A DNA stretch of 64,000 bases, from NCBI GenBank assembly GCA_965221075.1, contig OZ244865.1, positions 434,001 through 498,000 of the forward strand, given 5' to 3'. A program made the position numbers and the translations under genes. Position 1 is the stretch's first letter; each line of letters begins with the position of its first letter. Origin of the DNA: UBA2970 sp965221075. Lineage in GTDB: Bacteria > Verrucomicrobiota > Verrucomicrobiia > Limisphaerales > AAA164-E04. The notes under the pieces were generated by a model. That model saw only the letters and a list, made by a program, of their open reading frames with translations, was not told where the DNA came from and searched no databases. Below are positions 36,701 through 46,000 of the stretch, piece by piece.

Positions 36701-39110
36701 CGGCCCGCAGGACTCGGCCGACTCACGCAGCGCAGCCAGGGGTCCCGCGCCCGAAGGCCTGGCCGTCGGGCGCATCGGCGGCCGGATCTACGCCTTTATC
36801 GGGCTGGAGAGCCCCGGAGGGATCGTGATGTACGACATCACCGCTCCCCATTCGGCCTTCTTCGTCCAGTACTTCAGCCTGCGCGACTTCCTGGCCGGGG
36901 ACGTGGAGAGCGCCGGGGGCATCTCCCCCGAGGGGCTGGCCTTCGTTCCCGCCGCCCAGAGCCCCAGCGGCCAGCCCCTGCTGGTGGCGGCCAACGGGGC
37001 GAGCGGAACCACCGACGTCCACGTGGTCCGGATCCCTCCGCCCGCCCGCTTCTCCCTGCAGCTGCTCCACATCTCGGACAGCGAGTCGGCCTTCCGTGAC
37101 CCCGACACCCTGGAGCACACCCTCGTCAGCTACCTCTCGGCGCTCGACGGGATGCGCCACCTGGCGGCCCGCGAAGGCCTTCCCTCCCTCTATGTGGGGG
37201 CCGGAAACCTGGTTCTCCCCAAGCCCTACTTCCGCGCCTCGAGGGAGCTGTTCGGATCGGAGGGGATCGCCGACATCGAGCTGTTTAACGGCAGCGGCCT
37301 GGCGGCCAACGGGCTGGGGCACCACGAGTTCGACCTGGGGATCGACGTCTTCGCCCGCATGCTGGCCCGGGCCGACTTCCCCTTCCTGGCCGCCAACCTC
37401 GACTTCTCGAAGGTGTCGCTCCAGGAGGGGACCCCTCCCATCGCCCTCGGCCGGGACGGCGCCAGCGCGGAGGAGAACGCGGGCAAGGTGGCCGGGAGCT
37501 CCTGGGTGGAGATCGGAGGCCAGCGCCTGGGCCTGATCGGAGCCGTTCCCGACATCCTCTTCCACATCGTGAACGAGCCGGCCGTCTTCCTTCCGGGCCT
37601 GGAATTCCTGGGAGGAACCGATCCCGGCACCCTCCTGCCCCTGCGCCCCTCGGCCGAGAGCATCCAGGCCCAGGTCGACCTGCTGGAGGCCCAGGGCATC
37701 GACAAGATCGTCCTCCTCGGGAACCCGCAGGACTACAGCGCCCCGCTGCCGCTGGTCCGGCAGCTGCGTGGCGTGGACATCGTGATCGCCCCAGCGGGCG
37801 GAGGGCTGATGGCGGGCCCCAAGCCCTCGGGCCCCTTCAACCTGCTCCGTCCCGGGGACTTCAGGGGCCGGGACTACCCCCTGGTTCTCGAGGACGCCGA
37901 GGGGATGCCGGTGCTGCAGGTCGACGCCGGCCGCAGGTACCGCTACGTGGGGCACCTGACGGCGACCTTCGATTCCCAGGGCCGCATCGTCTCGTCGGAT
38001 CCCCGCAGCGGCCTGGTGGCCGCCACCGGGGAGTCCATCGCCCTTCTGGAGGAGGAGCTGGCGGGCCGCATCGCCGCCCCCAGGCTGGAGCCGGGCGCCG
38101 GGCTCCTCTCCCTGATCGGCCAGCTGGAGAGCACCGATCTGGTGCGGGAGCAGTTCGAGGCGCTGGGCGCCACCGCCTGGCCGCTCAACGGGCGGCGGGG
38201 GAGCCTCCGCACCCGCGAGACCAACCTGGGGCGCCTGGCGGCGGACTCCTTCCTCTGGCACGCCCGGGAGCGGCTCGGCGACGCGGCCGGACCGGGACGC
38301 GGGGTCGACTTCGTGATCAAGAACAGCGGCGGGATCCAGTCCGGCATCCAGGGCCCCAGCATCACCCGCCTGGCGGTCGGCGCCGCCTTCCTCTTCGACA
38401 ACGCCCTCAGCGTCGCCGAGATGGACGTCGGAGAGCTCCTGGCCACCTTCGAGAACGCGGTCAGCTTCTATCCCCACGTCTACGACGGGCGCTTCCCCCA
38501 GATCGCCGGGGCGAGCGTCGAGTTCGATCCCGCCCGGCCTCCGGTGGCGGCGGCCGCCTCGCTCTCCGAGCCCTCCCGTATCCGCACCCTGGTCGTCCAC
38601 CGGGCCGGCGGGGAGGCCGACGTGGTGGTGGCCGGCTACTCGGTGCAGGGGGATCCGGAGCGCCGCTTCGTCTTCGGAACCACCTCCTTCCAGATGGCCG
38701 GGGGCGACGGCTACCGGGCGATGCAGGCCATCCTGGAGGATCCCCAGCGTCCGGTCCACGAGTCCGAGTGGGGCCAGCAGCGGATCTTCGAGGAGTACCT
38801 CGCCCGGGTTCACGGCGGGATGGTGGATCTGCCCGATCCCCCTCCCGATCCCAGGGTGGCGGCGGTGGACGAGGGCTCGGGGGAGCCCATGGGCATGGCG
38901 CTGGCCGGGGACAGCCTCAGCCTCCTGTTCCGCTGGAGCGGCGGGGAGCCGCCCGGGCTCCAGTCCACCGGGGATATCGCCAGCGGCCGGTGGACCCTCC
39001 TGGAGGAGGGGAAGGACTACCAGGCGGAGCTCCACCCCGAGGAGGGAACGGTGTCGATCCTGGCGCCCCGGCAGGACGTCCAGCGCTTCTTCCGCCTGGC
39101 GCATCCCTGA
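33666..39110 (+). CDS. Multidomain secreted phosphatase: two 5'-nucleotidase modules around a choice-of-anchor I-type propeller
   Basis: An 1814-residue frame. Module 1 (about 20-620) is a metallophosphatase/5'-nucleotidase: LLHASDLES, SSGDLSQ, GNHELDLG, VLAHP, then the UshA-like C-terminal domain (NGGGIQHS, FDNRL). A propeller-like region (620-1125; SPDGALALSANEGEPSGDY) resembles choice-of-anchor I proteins. Module 2 (1130-1740) repeats the 5'-nucleotidase layout but with altered metal ligands (HISDSES, GAGNLV, GHHEFD, LLGNP). A short tail ends FFRLAHP. It most likely continues the phytase-like frame upstream through a one-base frameshift. Role: extracellular phosphate release from nucleotides or phytate-like esters. 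PhoD follows 195 bases later. Confidence 0.82.
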   Translation: MDAGVLYRVAPAPRRPEGFRLQLLHASDLESRLQDPGTLEPLALNFSAVAVGLRELSRREGIASLFLSSGDLSQRGPFHQASAEVEELGHGGAGDMDLLGALGLDAASVGNHELDLGLDLFARKLARARFPFLAANLDFSQASTGPGAPPIVRGTDGASAAENRGKVAGSAWIEAGGERIGVVGAAPEDLFSIVFDPDSTLPGLDFVGGRDPATGMPLVPSQELVQEQVDLLASQGIDKIVVLAHPLDRGGRSLRIGDLRDVDIVIHARSPELLAGPEGRAPFNRLRAGLEPSADYPQTEPDAEGHPVLRVGSGLGYGHLENLIVAFDEEGRVAGVDPRSGPVATDSGAIADLSTELVAPTLQPLEEALEVYQALASTPYMQRRYQTLAAVAAPLVGEEGAVRTRDTSLGRLVADAYLWWGRMESDAPVDIALKNGGGIQHSVPGPGLTRLALEYALPFDNRLTRIEVDGRQLLAALETCLSAWPDPDGGFPHLAGVEVEFDPRRPAIAGRARLDRPSRIARLVVRLRDGGELALVDGFEVVGDLSRRFGLITNDFLSTGGHGLASLEEARLSGPLWEPGVGEREALERYLAEALGGVVDLPDPGLERRVAVFNELSQAATYDPGVSGEGAAGIVAFDPRTRRLFVSNPQSSGIDVLDLRDPSRPQLAGSFSGLGGEVGGLAVRHPVLAVAVENEDPLRNGHVAFLDVVLGYEISRVEVGVSPGMVAFSPDGALALSANEGEPSGDYSVDPRGSVSIIDLGSGAWHEVRSLTQDRVATLDFSGYDFLADALREMGVRVFGRIRHSRTGELLRDSTVSEDLEPEHVSFTPDSRRAYVSLQENNALAVIDLEGRRWLDIVPLGAKDHSAEGQGMDASDRDGGASIRAWPVSGMYQPGAIAVYRSLGRDWIVTANEGDARGYEGFSEEARVADLALDPGAYPDAAWLQADENLGRLAASSVDGDWDGDGDIDRVHSYGARSFSIRDASGALVFDSGDDFERIAARLLPEGFNAGGGPQDSADSRSAARGPAPEGLAVGRIGGRIYAFIGLESPGGIVMYDITAPHSAFFVQYFSLRDFLAGDVESAGGISPEGLAFVPAAQSPSGQPLLVAANGASGTTDVHVVRIPPPARFSLQLLHISDSESAFRDPDTLEHTLVSYLSALDGMRHLAAREGLPSLYVGAGNLVLPKPYFRASRELFGSEGIADIELFNGSGLAANGLGHHEFDLGIDVFARMLARADFPFLAANLDFSKVSLQEGTPPIALGRDGASAEENAGKVAGSSWVEIGGQRLGLIGAVPDILFHIVNEPAVFLPGLEFLGGTDPGTLLPLRPSAESIQAQVDLLEAQGIDKIVLLGNPQDYSAPLPLVRQLRGVDIVIAPAGGGLMAGPKPSGPFNLLRPGDFRGRDYPLVLEDAEGMPVLQVDAGRRYRYVGHLTATFDSQGRIVSSDPRSGLVAATGESIALLEEELAGRIAAPRLEPGAGLLSLIGQLESTDLVREQFEALGATAWPLNGRRGSLRTRETNLGRLAADSFLWHARERLGDAAGPGRGVDFVIKNSGGIQSGIQGPSITRLAVGAAFLFDNALSVAEMDVGELLATFENAVSFYPHVYDGRFPQIAGASVEFDPARPPVAAAASLSEPSRIRTLVVHRAGGEADVVVAGYSVQGDPERRFVFGTTSFQMAGGDGYRAMQAILEDPQRPVHESEWGQQRIFEEYLARVHGGMVDLPDPPPDPRVAAVDEGSGEPMGMALAGDSLSLLFRWSGGEPPGLQSTGDIASGRWTLLEEGKDYQAELHPEEGTVSILAPRQDVQRFFRLAHP

Positions 39111-39304
39111 GCGTTCGCCTCCCGGGGGCGGTCCGTGCCGGAACGAGGCTGCGGGGGGGCGTTCCGGATCCTGGCCCGATCCCCGCCGTCCCCCTTTTCC
39201 TGGACTTACTCCGTCGCCGGGCCGAGGATTTCCGGTGGCGGTCCCCGGCGCCTCGTTCCTGGCGCCGCCCGGCATTCAGGAAGCGTTCCCCAGCGTCCTC
39301 GACC

Positions 39305-41977
39305 ATGATGAGAAGCCGTTTCGTGTGTTTCCCGTTCCTGTGCCTGTGGGCCGGGATCGGCGTGGGACTGGGCGAGGGCACTCCGGGCTTCCCCCAGTCG
39401 GTTGCCTCCGGCGATCCGGGTCCGGGCTCGGTGGTGCTGTGGACCCGTGCCGAGCTGGCGGACGGGGATCGGGAGGTGTCCCTCCACCTGACCGGCGAGG
39501 ACAACCTTGGCCGGGTCGGCCGGGGGGAGCCGCTGGCCGGGGAGAACCTCTACGCCGGGGGGCCGCTGACGGCCCGTGCCGAGCACGACGGGTGCCTCAA
39601 GATCAAGGTGGGGGGCCTTCAGCCCAACCGCTACTACTACTACCAGTTCTCCTTCCAGGAGGGGGGCGAGACGCGCCGCTCGGCGGTGGGGCGCACCCGG
39701 ACCGCTCCCTCGCCGGACCAGGACGTGGCGGTGCGCTTCGCCGTCTTCAACTGCTCGGACTACGCCGGCCGCTACCTCAACACCTACCAGCACCTCTCCC
39801 AGACGGAGGCCGGGGAGATCCATTTCGTCCTGCACCTGGGGGACTACATCTACGAGACGGCCGAGCATCCCTCCTCCCCGGATCCTTTGGAGAAGCGCAA
39901 GGTCGAGTTCACCCGGCCCGGGGAGGCGATCGATCTGGGCGGATTGCTGAGCGCCCGCTCCCTGTCCAACTACCGGGACATCTACCGGACCGTCCGGGAG
40001 GACGCCCAGCTGATGCGGGCCCACGAGCTCTTTCCCTGGGTGGTGATCTGGGACGATCACGAGTACAGCGACGACCACTGGGGGGAGGTCTCCACGATGC
40101 ACTCCGGGGCGGCGGACGAGGCGGACGCCGATCGCAAGCGGAATTCCGAGCGGGCCTGGATGGAGTGGATCCCGGCCGATGTGGGGCTCTCCGAGGAGGG
40201 GCTCTCGATCGACGCGGAGTCGCTCTACCCTAGCACCCGGATCTACCGCAGCCTCAACTTCGGCAGGAACCTGGATCTGGTCCTCACCGACAGCCGGACC
40301 TACCGGCCCGACCACCTGATCCCCGAGGACGCCTATCCCGGAACCGTGCTCATGGACGAGGCGGAGACCCGCCAGGTCTTCGAGACCGTCTTCGGGGAGG
40401 GATCCTTCGCCGCCGCCCGCGGCCTCTTCGATCCCTACCTCGACCTGGCCGGCGATCATCCCTACTTCGGACGCGAGGGAGCCTCCGCTGCCGCCCCCGT
40501 CCCCGAATTCGCGGGCACCCCCTTCCAGGGCTCGACCTTCCAGCAGGCGATGGGGGCCGCGGTCCAGCAGCAGTTCCTGTCGGAGACGGCCGGCCTTCCC
40601 GAGGGGGCGGCTCCCTCGGCCACGCCCCAGGAATACGCCGCCCGGGCGCTCTCGGGCCGGGTCTCGGCCACCTGGATCAACATCCTGTTCGGCGCCCTCG
40701 GCTTTCCCGACCCGATCCCGGAGGCCTACATGGCAACCCTGGAGCGGGGGATCTCGGCCCGCATTCTGGGCAAGACCTCGCTGTTCGCCCAGTTCGGCTC
40801 CCGCTACCAGGTGGTCGACGCCACCTTCCAGCTCTACTCCCTGTTCCAGTACTCGCTCCACTCCCTGAGCCAGGGGGCCCTGGGCAACGGCCAGGACTTC
40901 CTGGGCCCGCAGCAGCAGCAGTTCCTTCAGGCAGCGCTCCAGGAGTCGGTCCTGGGCGGGCGGACCTGGAGGGTGGTGGCCAGCTCGATACCCTTCACTC
41001 CCATCCGCCTCGATCTGGGCAGTCCTCCCGAGGGCCTGCAGGTCCCCTCCTCGGGAGTGGTGCGCGGGGAGTCGACGCCGGAGACCGCTGTTCCCCAGGG
41101 CCTCCCCGACGAGGTCCTGGTGCGGCTCCTGATCAACGCCGACGAGGCGTCCGGCTTTCCGGTGGTTCGCCAGGGAGCGCTCGACGCCCTGGCCCAGGCC
41201 GACGCGGTGCTGGTCAGCGGAGACATCCACGCCTCGATGCTGGGAGCCAACCTGGCCAGCAACGGGGAGAAGGTGATCGACTTCACCGCTCCCCAGGCTT
41301 CCTCCGCCGAGTTCCGCGGCTCCCTCGACTCCGCCCTCGCCCAGATCGAGGACCTGGTGGCCGTCCAGTACGCCTCCGCCCTCTCCGATCCCACCATCGA
41401 GTTCCGCTACCGGGGCAGGGAGGAGTTCCTCGCCCGGATCGACCGGTTCGTCCGGCACTCCACCAGCGAGCTGGCCCATCTCAACACCCGGACCCACGGC
41501 TACCTGGTGATGGAGGCGGGAGCGGATTCCCTGCGCGGGGAGTTCCGGGAGATCCGGCCCGAGAACATCCGCCTGGACCGGGCCGGCGACGCCGGCCCGG
41601 CCCTGGACGCCTTGTTCACCCGCCTGCCCTACACCGTGACCAAGGCGGAGGGGGATCTGGATCTGGTGCAGGAGCCGCCGGTGCTGGCCCTGTCCCAGGG
41701 AGCGATCCGGTCGGGGGAGAACATGGCGCTGCCCGGCTTCGACACCCTGCCGGAGGTCCGCTACCGGATCGCCTACGCCACCGAGGTCGACGCGGGCGAG
41801 TGGACCCTCCTGCCCGCCGGCGACTACGTCGCGGCCGATGGGGCCCTTCTGGACGGGGGGGAGATCCTGGGCAGCGGCAACCGCGTCGCGGTGGTCTTCC
41901 GCATTCCCGAGGCGCTCTCGGAGGCTCCCATGGCCTTCTTCAGGGCCGAGCCGGTTCCCGTGCCGGCCCCCTTCTAG
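39305..41977 (+). CDS. phoD: PhoD-like alkaline phosphatase, secreted
   Basis: An 890-residue protein: signal peptide about 1-23, then the N-terminal PhoD domain (FPQSVASGDPGPGSVVLWTR). The metallophosphatase core follows with HLGDYIYE, WVVIWDDHEYSDDHWG, LTDSRTY and VLVSGDIHAS, the Fe/Ca-binding landmarks of PhoD. It is longer than Bacillus PhoD (about 580) because of inserts in the middle and a C-terminal domain (about 780-890) of the type seen in the other secreted proteins here, ending AFFRAEP. It hydrolyses phosphomonoesters or diesters outside the cell. The TAG stop is formed at the junction with a miniature IS630 element. Confidence 0.88.
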   Translation: MMRSRFVCFPFLCLWAGIGVGLGEGTPGFPQSVASGDPGPGSVVLWTRAELADGDREVSLHLTGEDNLGRVGRGEPLAGENLYAGGPLTARAEHDGCLKIKVGGLQPNRYYYYQFSFQEGGETRRSAVGRTRTAPSPDQDVAVRFAVFNCSDYAGRYLNTYQHLSQTEAGEIHFVLHLGDYIYETAEHPSSPDPLEKRKVEFTRPGEAIDLGGLLSARSLSNYRDIYRTVREDAQLMRAHELFPWVVIWDDHEYSDDHWGEVSTMHSGAADEADADRKRNSERAWMEWIPADVGLSEEGLSIDAESLYPSTRIYRSLNFGRNLDLVLTDSRTYRPDHLIPEDAYPGTVLMDEAETRQVFETVFGEGSFAAARGLFDPYLDLAGDHPYFGREGASAAAPVPEFAGTPFQGSTFQQAMGAAVQQQFLSETAGLPEGAAPSATPQEYAARALSGRVSATWINILFGALGFPDPIPEAYMATLERGISARILGKTSLFAQFGSRYQVVDATFQLYSLFQYSLHSLSQGALGNGQDFLGPQQQQFLQAALQESVLGGRTWRVVASSIPFTPIRLDLGSPPEGLQVPSSGVVRGESTPETAVPQGLPDEVLVRLLINADEASGFPVVRQGALDALAQADAVLVSGDIHASMLGANLASNGEKVIDFTAPQASSAEFRGSLDSALAQIEDLVAVQYASALSDPTIEFRYRGREEFLARIDRFVRHSTSELAHLNTRTHGYLVMEAGADSLRGEFREIRPENIRLDRAGDAGPALDALFTRLPYTVTKAEGDLDLVQEPPVLALSQGAIRSGENMALPGFDTLPEVRYRIAYATEVDAGEWTLLPAGDYVAADGALLDGGEILGSGNRVAVVFRIPEALSEAPMAFFRAEPVPVPAPF

Positions 41978-42176
41978 CGTCCTTCTTCAACTATGTAATG
42001 ATAACTGAAGTGCGCGATTAAGCGGCACCTGGGCAGAGCACAATGCCGAACCCAAGCCCTTCAGGTAGGTTGCCAAGGGGCAAAGACATCATGGCTAAGA
42101 TCAGGCGTGCAAGGGCACGACTCGCAGAATTCCAGGCCACAAGAGTTTAATCAAATTAAACAGCGATCATGACCCA
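41974..42176 (+). mobile_element. IS630-derived miniature element, copy 3
   Basis: A 203-bp element in opposite orientation to copies 1 and 2. It begins CTAGCGTCCTTCTTC, retains the transposase C-terminus in damaged form (AEHNAEPKPF, stop, then a frame matching KIRRARARLAEFQ) and ends near ATCATGACCCAG, a diverged form of the ATCAAGACACTAG end. Its first bases form the TAG of phoD. Same length as copy 2. Confidence 0.75.
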
Positions 42177-42310
42177 GGAGCCATAGCGGTGGCCCAGGGA
42201 TCGACGGGGGGGACCTCCTCTGTGCCGCACCGGATGGCCAACGGGCCCGGATGGTATCGACATGGCCGGAGGATGAACGGAAAACAATCTCGTGATTCAC
42301 CGGAATATCT
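42176..42310 (+). repeat. Solo left end of the Toprim transposon
   Basis: This stretch matches 51475-51607: GGAGCCATAGCGGTGGCCC, GGATGGTATCGACATGGCCG, GGATGAACGGAAA and TTCACCGGAATATCT are shared with small changes. The inner part of the element is missing. It lies directly between miniature element copy 3 and an IS3 remnant, so three kinds of mobile DNA are stacked here. Confidence 0.65.
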
Positions 42311-42325
42311 AGGATAATAAAAGCT

Positions 42326-42800
42326 CGCCGAGGTGCTGGTCCGGTATTGCCCACCGCTCATCTCGAACACGGACCAGGGCAGCAAGTTCACGAGCGGGGC
42401 TTATGTCGGGCACTGACAAAAGCGGGTGTGCGTATCAGCATGGACGGCCGGGGCCGATAGATCGACAACCGGTCCATCAAGCGGCTGTGGCGGTTGCTAA
42501 AGTACGAGGCGGTGTATCTGGAAGAGCTGGATGGCAGGTGCCACGAGCGCCAGGTGATTGCGTCATGGATGACCCATTACAACCACGGACGACCGCATCT
42601 AGCGTTGGACGAACGGAGACCGGAGAGGTGTACTTCGAAGGGCGGCCGCCTACACCGACCGCGTTCCAGTCGCTTCGCTCCCTGTACTCGGATGGCGGTG
42701 CGATCCTGGAATCGGCTTGATCCAACCAGTCGAGACGATGGACCCTGCGGCAAAGGGAGGACAAGGGCATTCGATCAACACGGGAGCACTCCTTAGTTTT
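42326..42800 (+). pseudogene. IS3-family transposase (orfB) remnant
   Basis: Broken frames carry the conserved C-terminal half of an IS3-type DDE integrase: ISNTDQGSKFTSGAY, then after a frame break TKAGVRISMDGRGR, an in-frame TAG, IDNRSIKRLWRLLKYEAVYL and MTHYNHGRPHLALDERRP. The catalytic second Asp (NTDQGS) and the region of the final Glu are visible. At least two disruptions are present, so it is inactive. A sequence like an IS3-group end (TGTCCAAACGACCCCGACCA) lies near 42815. Confidence 0.8.
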
Positions 42801-43056
42801 GCACTCAATCTGTCCAAACGACCCCGACCACCTCAACCAACCTGAGTAGTTACCCCACACGATTATCAGTAGAGCCCATTTTCTCCTCGACATGAGTAAA
42901 GCGATATCCTGAAATCCCGTTTGAAGCCCATTGAAATGGAGTTTAAGCCGACATAGCCAGAAGTCTCCCCGGGAACAGTCTTCCCTGGATCGATCCCACC
43001 ATGCTTCTAAGGCAAGGCCACGCCAATGCCGCATCCAGCAGCCCCCAGCGGAAGCC

Positions 43057-46000
43057 ATGAAACCTCAGCAAACTAAAGCGCCCCGCATCGCCTCTCCGGA
43101 ATACGGAAGCGAATACAGGTATCCCAGACTCCTCCGCCTTCTGATCCTGCAGATTCACCTTATGGAGGGCGTCTTCGCCAATGGAGGTAGCTTCCTAATC
43201 AGAGCCGTAGCGCAAATCGCCCATCGGGCAAGGAGGAGTGTTGGGTTTCCGTTTCCGGCTTTCGCTGCCCGAAGTCTGCGCTATCCAATTCTCGCTTTCT
43301 GCTCCTGCACAGGAAGCCTGGCTGCAGCGGCAAGCGATTGCGAGGACCTGACCTTGGTTGAAACGTCCAGCCTCAAGGCCAGCGAATTGAACTACCGTAA
43401 AACCGGCTTGTACTGCGGTATTAATCCACCCACTGTCACCAACTATACCATCTACCGTATCGACACCTCGAAGATAACATTCAAGTCAGGTACATTGCAT
43501 GTGTATTCTGAGGAATTCAGCAAATTCGTCACAAGCAATTACGGATCAGTGGATACCTACGGCGTGCTGCTCAGCGAAGATGGATGCGAGCTGGCCAGAG
43601 ACAGCGACAGCGGTGAGGGCAACCATTTCCGTCTGTCATTCGACTATGATTCGAGCGAAACGTACTATATCAAGATTGGTTTGGAACAGACGCCTCAGCA
43701 TTTTGGACTCTTCAAGCTGTATGTCTACGTGAGCAACAACGATTATGTCCAGTTGAGCCTGTTCGACATGAAAAACGCATCTATCGACAACCCCGGCGAA
43801 GAAAACCTGTTTCGTATCGACATTTCCGAGCCGGGATTTCTGCATGTGAACACAGCAGGATTGCTGGATACTTATGGATATCTGTACAACAGCGACAAGC
43901 GCGGTAATTTCTACGAAAGCGACAACAGCCTGCTAAACGAAAACGATGATGTGCTGGATCTGCTATACGATAGCAGCTATGTACCGAATAACTTCAATTG
44001 CTACATGAAAAGCTATGTAAGTCCTGGCACATACTATGTCGTAATCAGGTTCTATTCCCAAAAAGAAGCAGGCGATTATTATGTTGCGACAAGATTCGAA
44101 GCTGTAGATCTAAGCGCCTCGCGCCTTATAAGCGCTAATGGACTGCATACGGATTCGATCGAAAACACAGGAGACTACACCACGTACCGGATAGATATCG
44201 AACAATCAGGAATCCTGACTGCGAAGGATACTAGCGAATCGAATTATCGAATATATCTGCTGGATTATTCAGGAAACGTGCTTGAAACCAATGACGATAG
44301 CGAACCGGAAAGCGGAAGGCGAATTGTTAAGGAAGTTGATCAAGGACGCTACTACCTTATCATTCACCATCAGATGCTGGATGGAACAGGCAGCCACGCT
44401 GTTGGCGTATCCTTTGTCAGCCCTGTCAACTACAGCGGCGCCATCCCTTACGATCTGTCGCTCGATTACGATACCAATCACTTGGCTTCCATTGAAAAAA
44501 CAGGAGGCTACAGCATATACAGGATGACTGTCACCAACCAGAGTGCCTTGACTGTGTACACCACCGGCAGCATGGATACATTCGGCCAGTTGCTGGATCA
44601 ATCTGGCAAGGAGCTGGAATCAAACGACGATGCAATCGACGGCTTCTACAATTTCTATATTAGCCGGAATGTAGACCCAGGAACTTACTATGTCAAGGTA
44701 AAACATTATTCCGATACAGGAACGGGAGATTACGAAATTGTCAGAAGCTCAGCTAATACCCTAGAGAACAGTGGTTCCGATCTGGATGGCGATGGCCTCA
44801 CAAGATACGAAGAAATGCAGCTGTTCTCCTACTACCGTCTGGATCCCCTCAACTCCGACAGCGACGGCAACGGTATAGCAGACGGCTACGAGGACTTCGA
44901 CAACGATCGTGTTTCGAACAAATACGAGCTAAGGCAGTTCGATTCCCATCCGCTCGATACGTACAGTCTGGATCCGAATGGCAAGATTGCAGACGCATCC
45001 TGGCTGTTTCTAGCTCCCATGGACATGAACAGTGTCTCGAAACTGATGAATGCCTGGGACCGGATTCAATCTATTGACGATATTAATTCATCGCTTAACC
45101 TGGTATCAAGCGGACAGGAAGAAGCGCTGGATTCATTCAGTTCCCAGCAGGCTGCCACTCGCTTTGTCGGAGCAACGATCACCAATGGAGAAACGCATCT
45201 GAATTTCACTATCGATGCAAATCAATCCAATGCGGTTCATGATCTGTACTATATCGCCAGCTTATCCATTGGCTGCTATTGGAAAAAAGTGGGAAAAGTT
45301 CTAGCCGGGGAGACCAACGCTATTCCGGCAAGCCTTTTTCCAGAAAAACAGGGGTTCTTCACATCGGGCAGCAAGACGGACACGGATAAAGACGGCCTAA
45401 CAGACGGCTTCGAGCTGCTTGTAGCCAGCACAAGTCCTACCAATCCCGATTCAGCAGTCGATCTAGACAATGACGGAGTACCGGATTCCTTTCTTGAACT
45501 ATCCGCCAACTCCTATTGGGACTCTAAAGAAGATTTCGATGCAGATGGCTTGCCCAACTTATTGGAATACGGTATGGGAACCAATCCACTTAGTTCTGAT
45601 TCCGACCTCGACGGAATTGCGGATTATGAAGATGATAGCAACGGAGATGGAACAACCGACTTTGAAGAATACTTGAACATGCATGTCTTTAATGAACAGA
45701 TCGCAATTTCAAATGGATATAGAGACATCACTGTTCTACTTAACGTGGAAGGAACTGAAGATATCGACGACTTGGAATATTTTGATTTTGTTTTTGACGA
45801 CAATGCTGTGTATTTCACCAGTGCGTCTATCACAAATCAAACCTATTTGCAAGTCCGGTATCAATTCTTGAAAGACGATGTTTTTTTTAATTATGATCGC
45901 AGTTGGGATAGCGGGATAAGGCCTTGGGACTACAATATTTACCGATTTACGAATAACTCCCCCTCCATTAATATTATAAGCGATGCCTGGGGTCAGGCTG

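Noticed and set aside
36723..39275. 850-codon minus-strand frame opposite the phosphatase gene
   Set aside because: Same reason: low-complexity antisense translation without start signal or motifs, while the plus strand has conserved nucleotidase modules.
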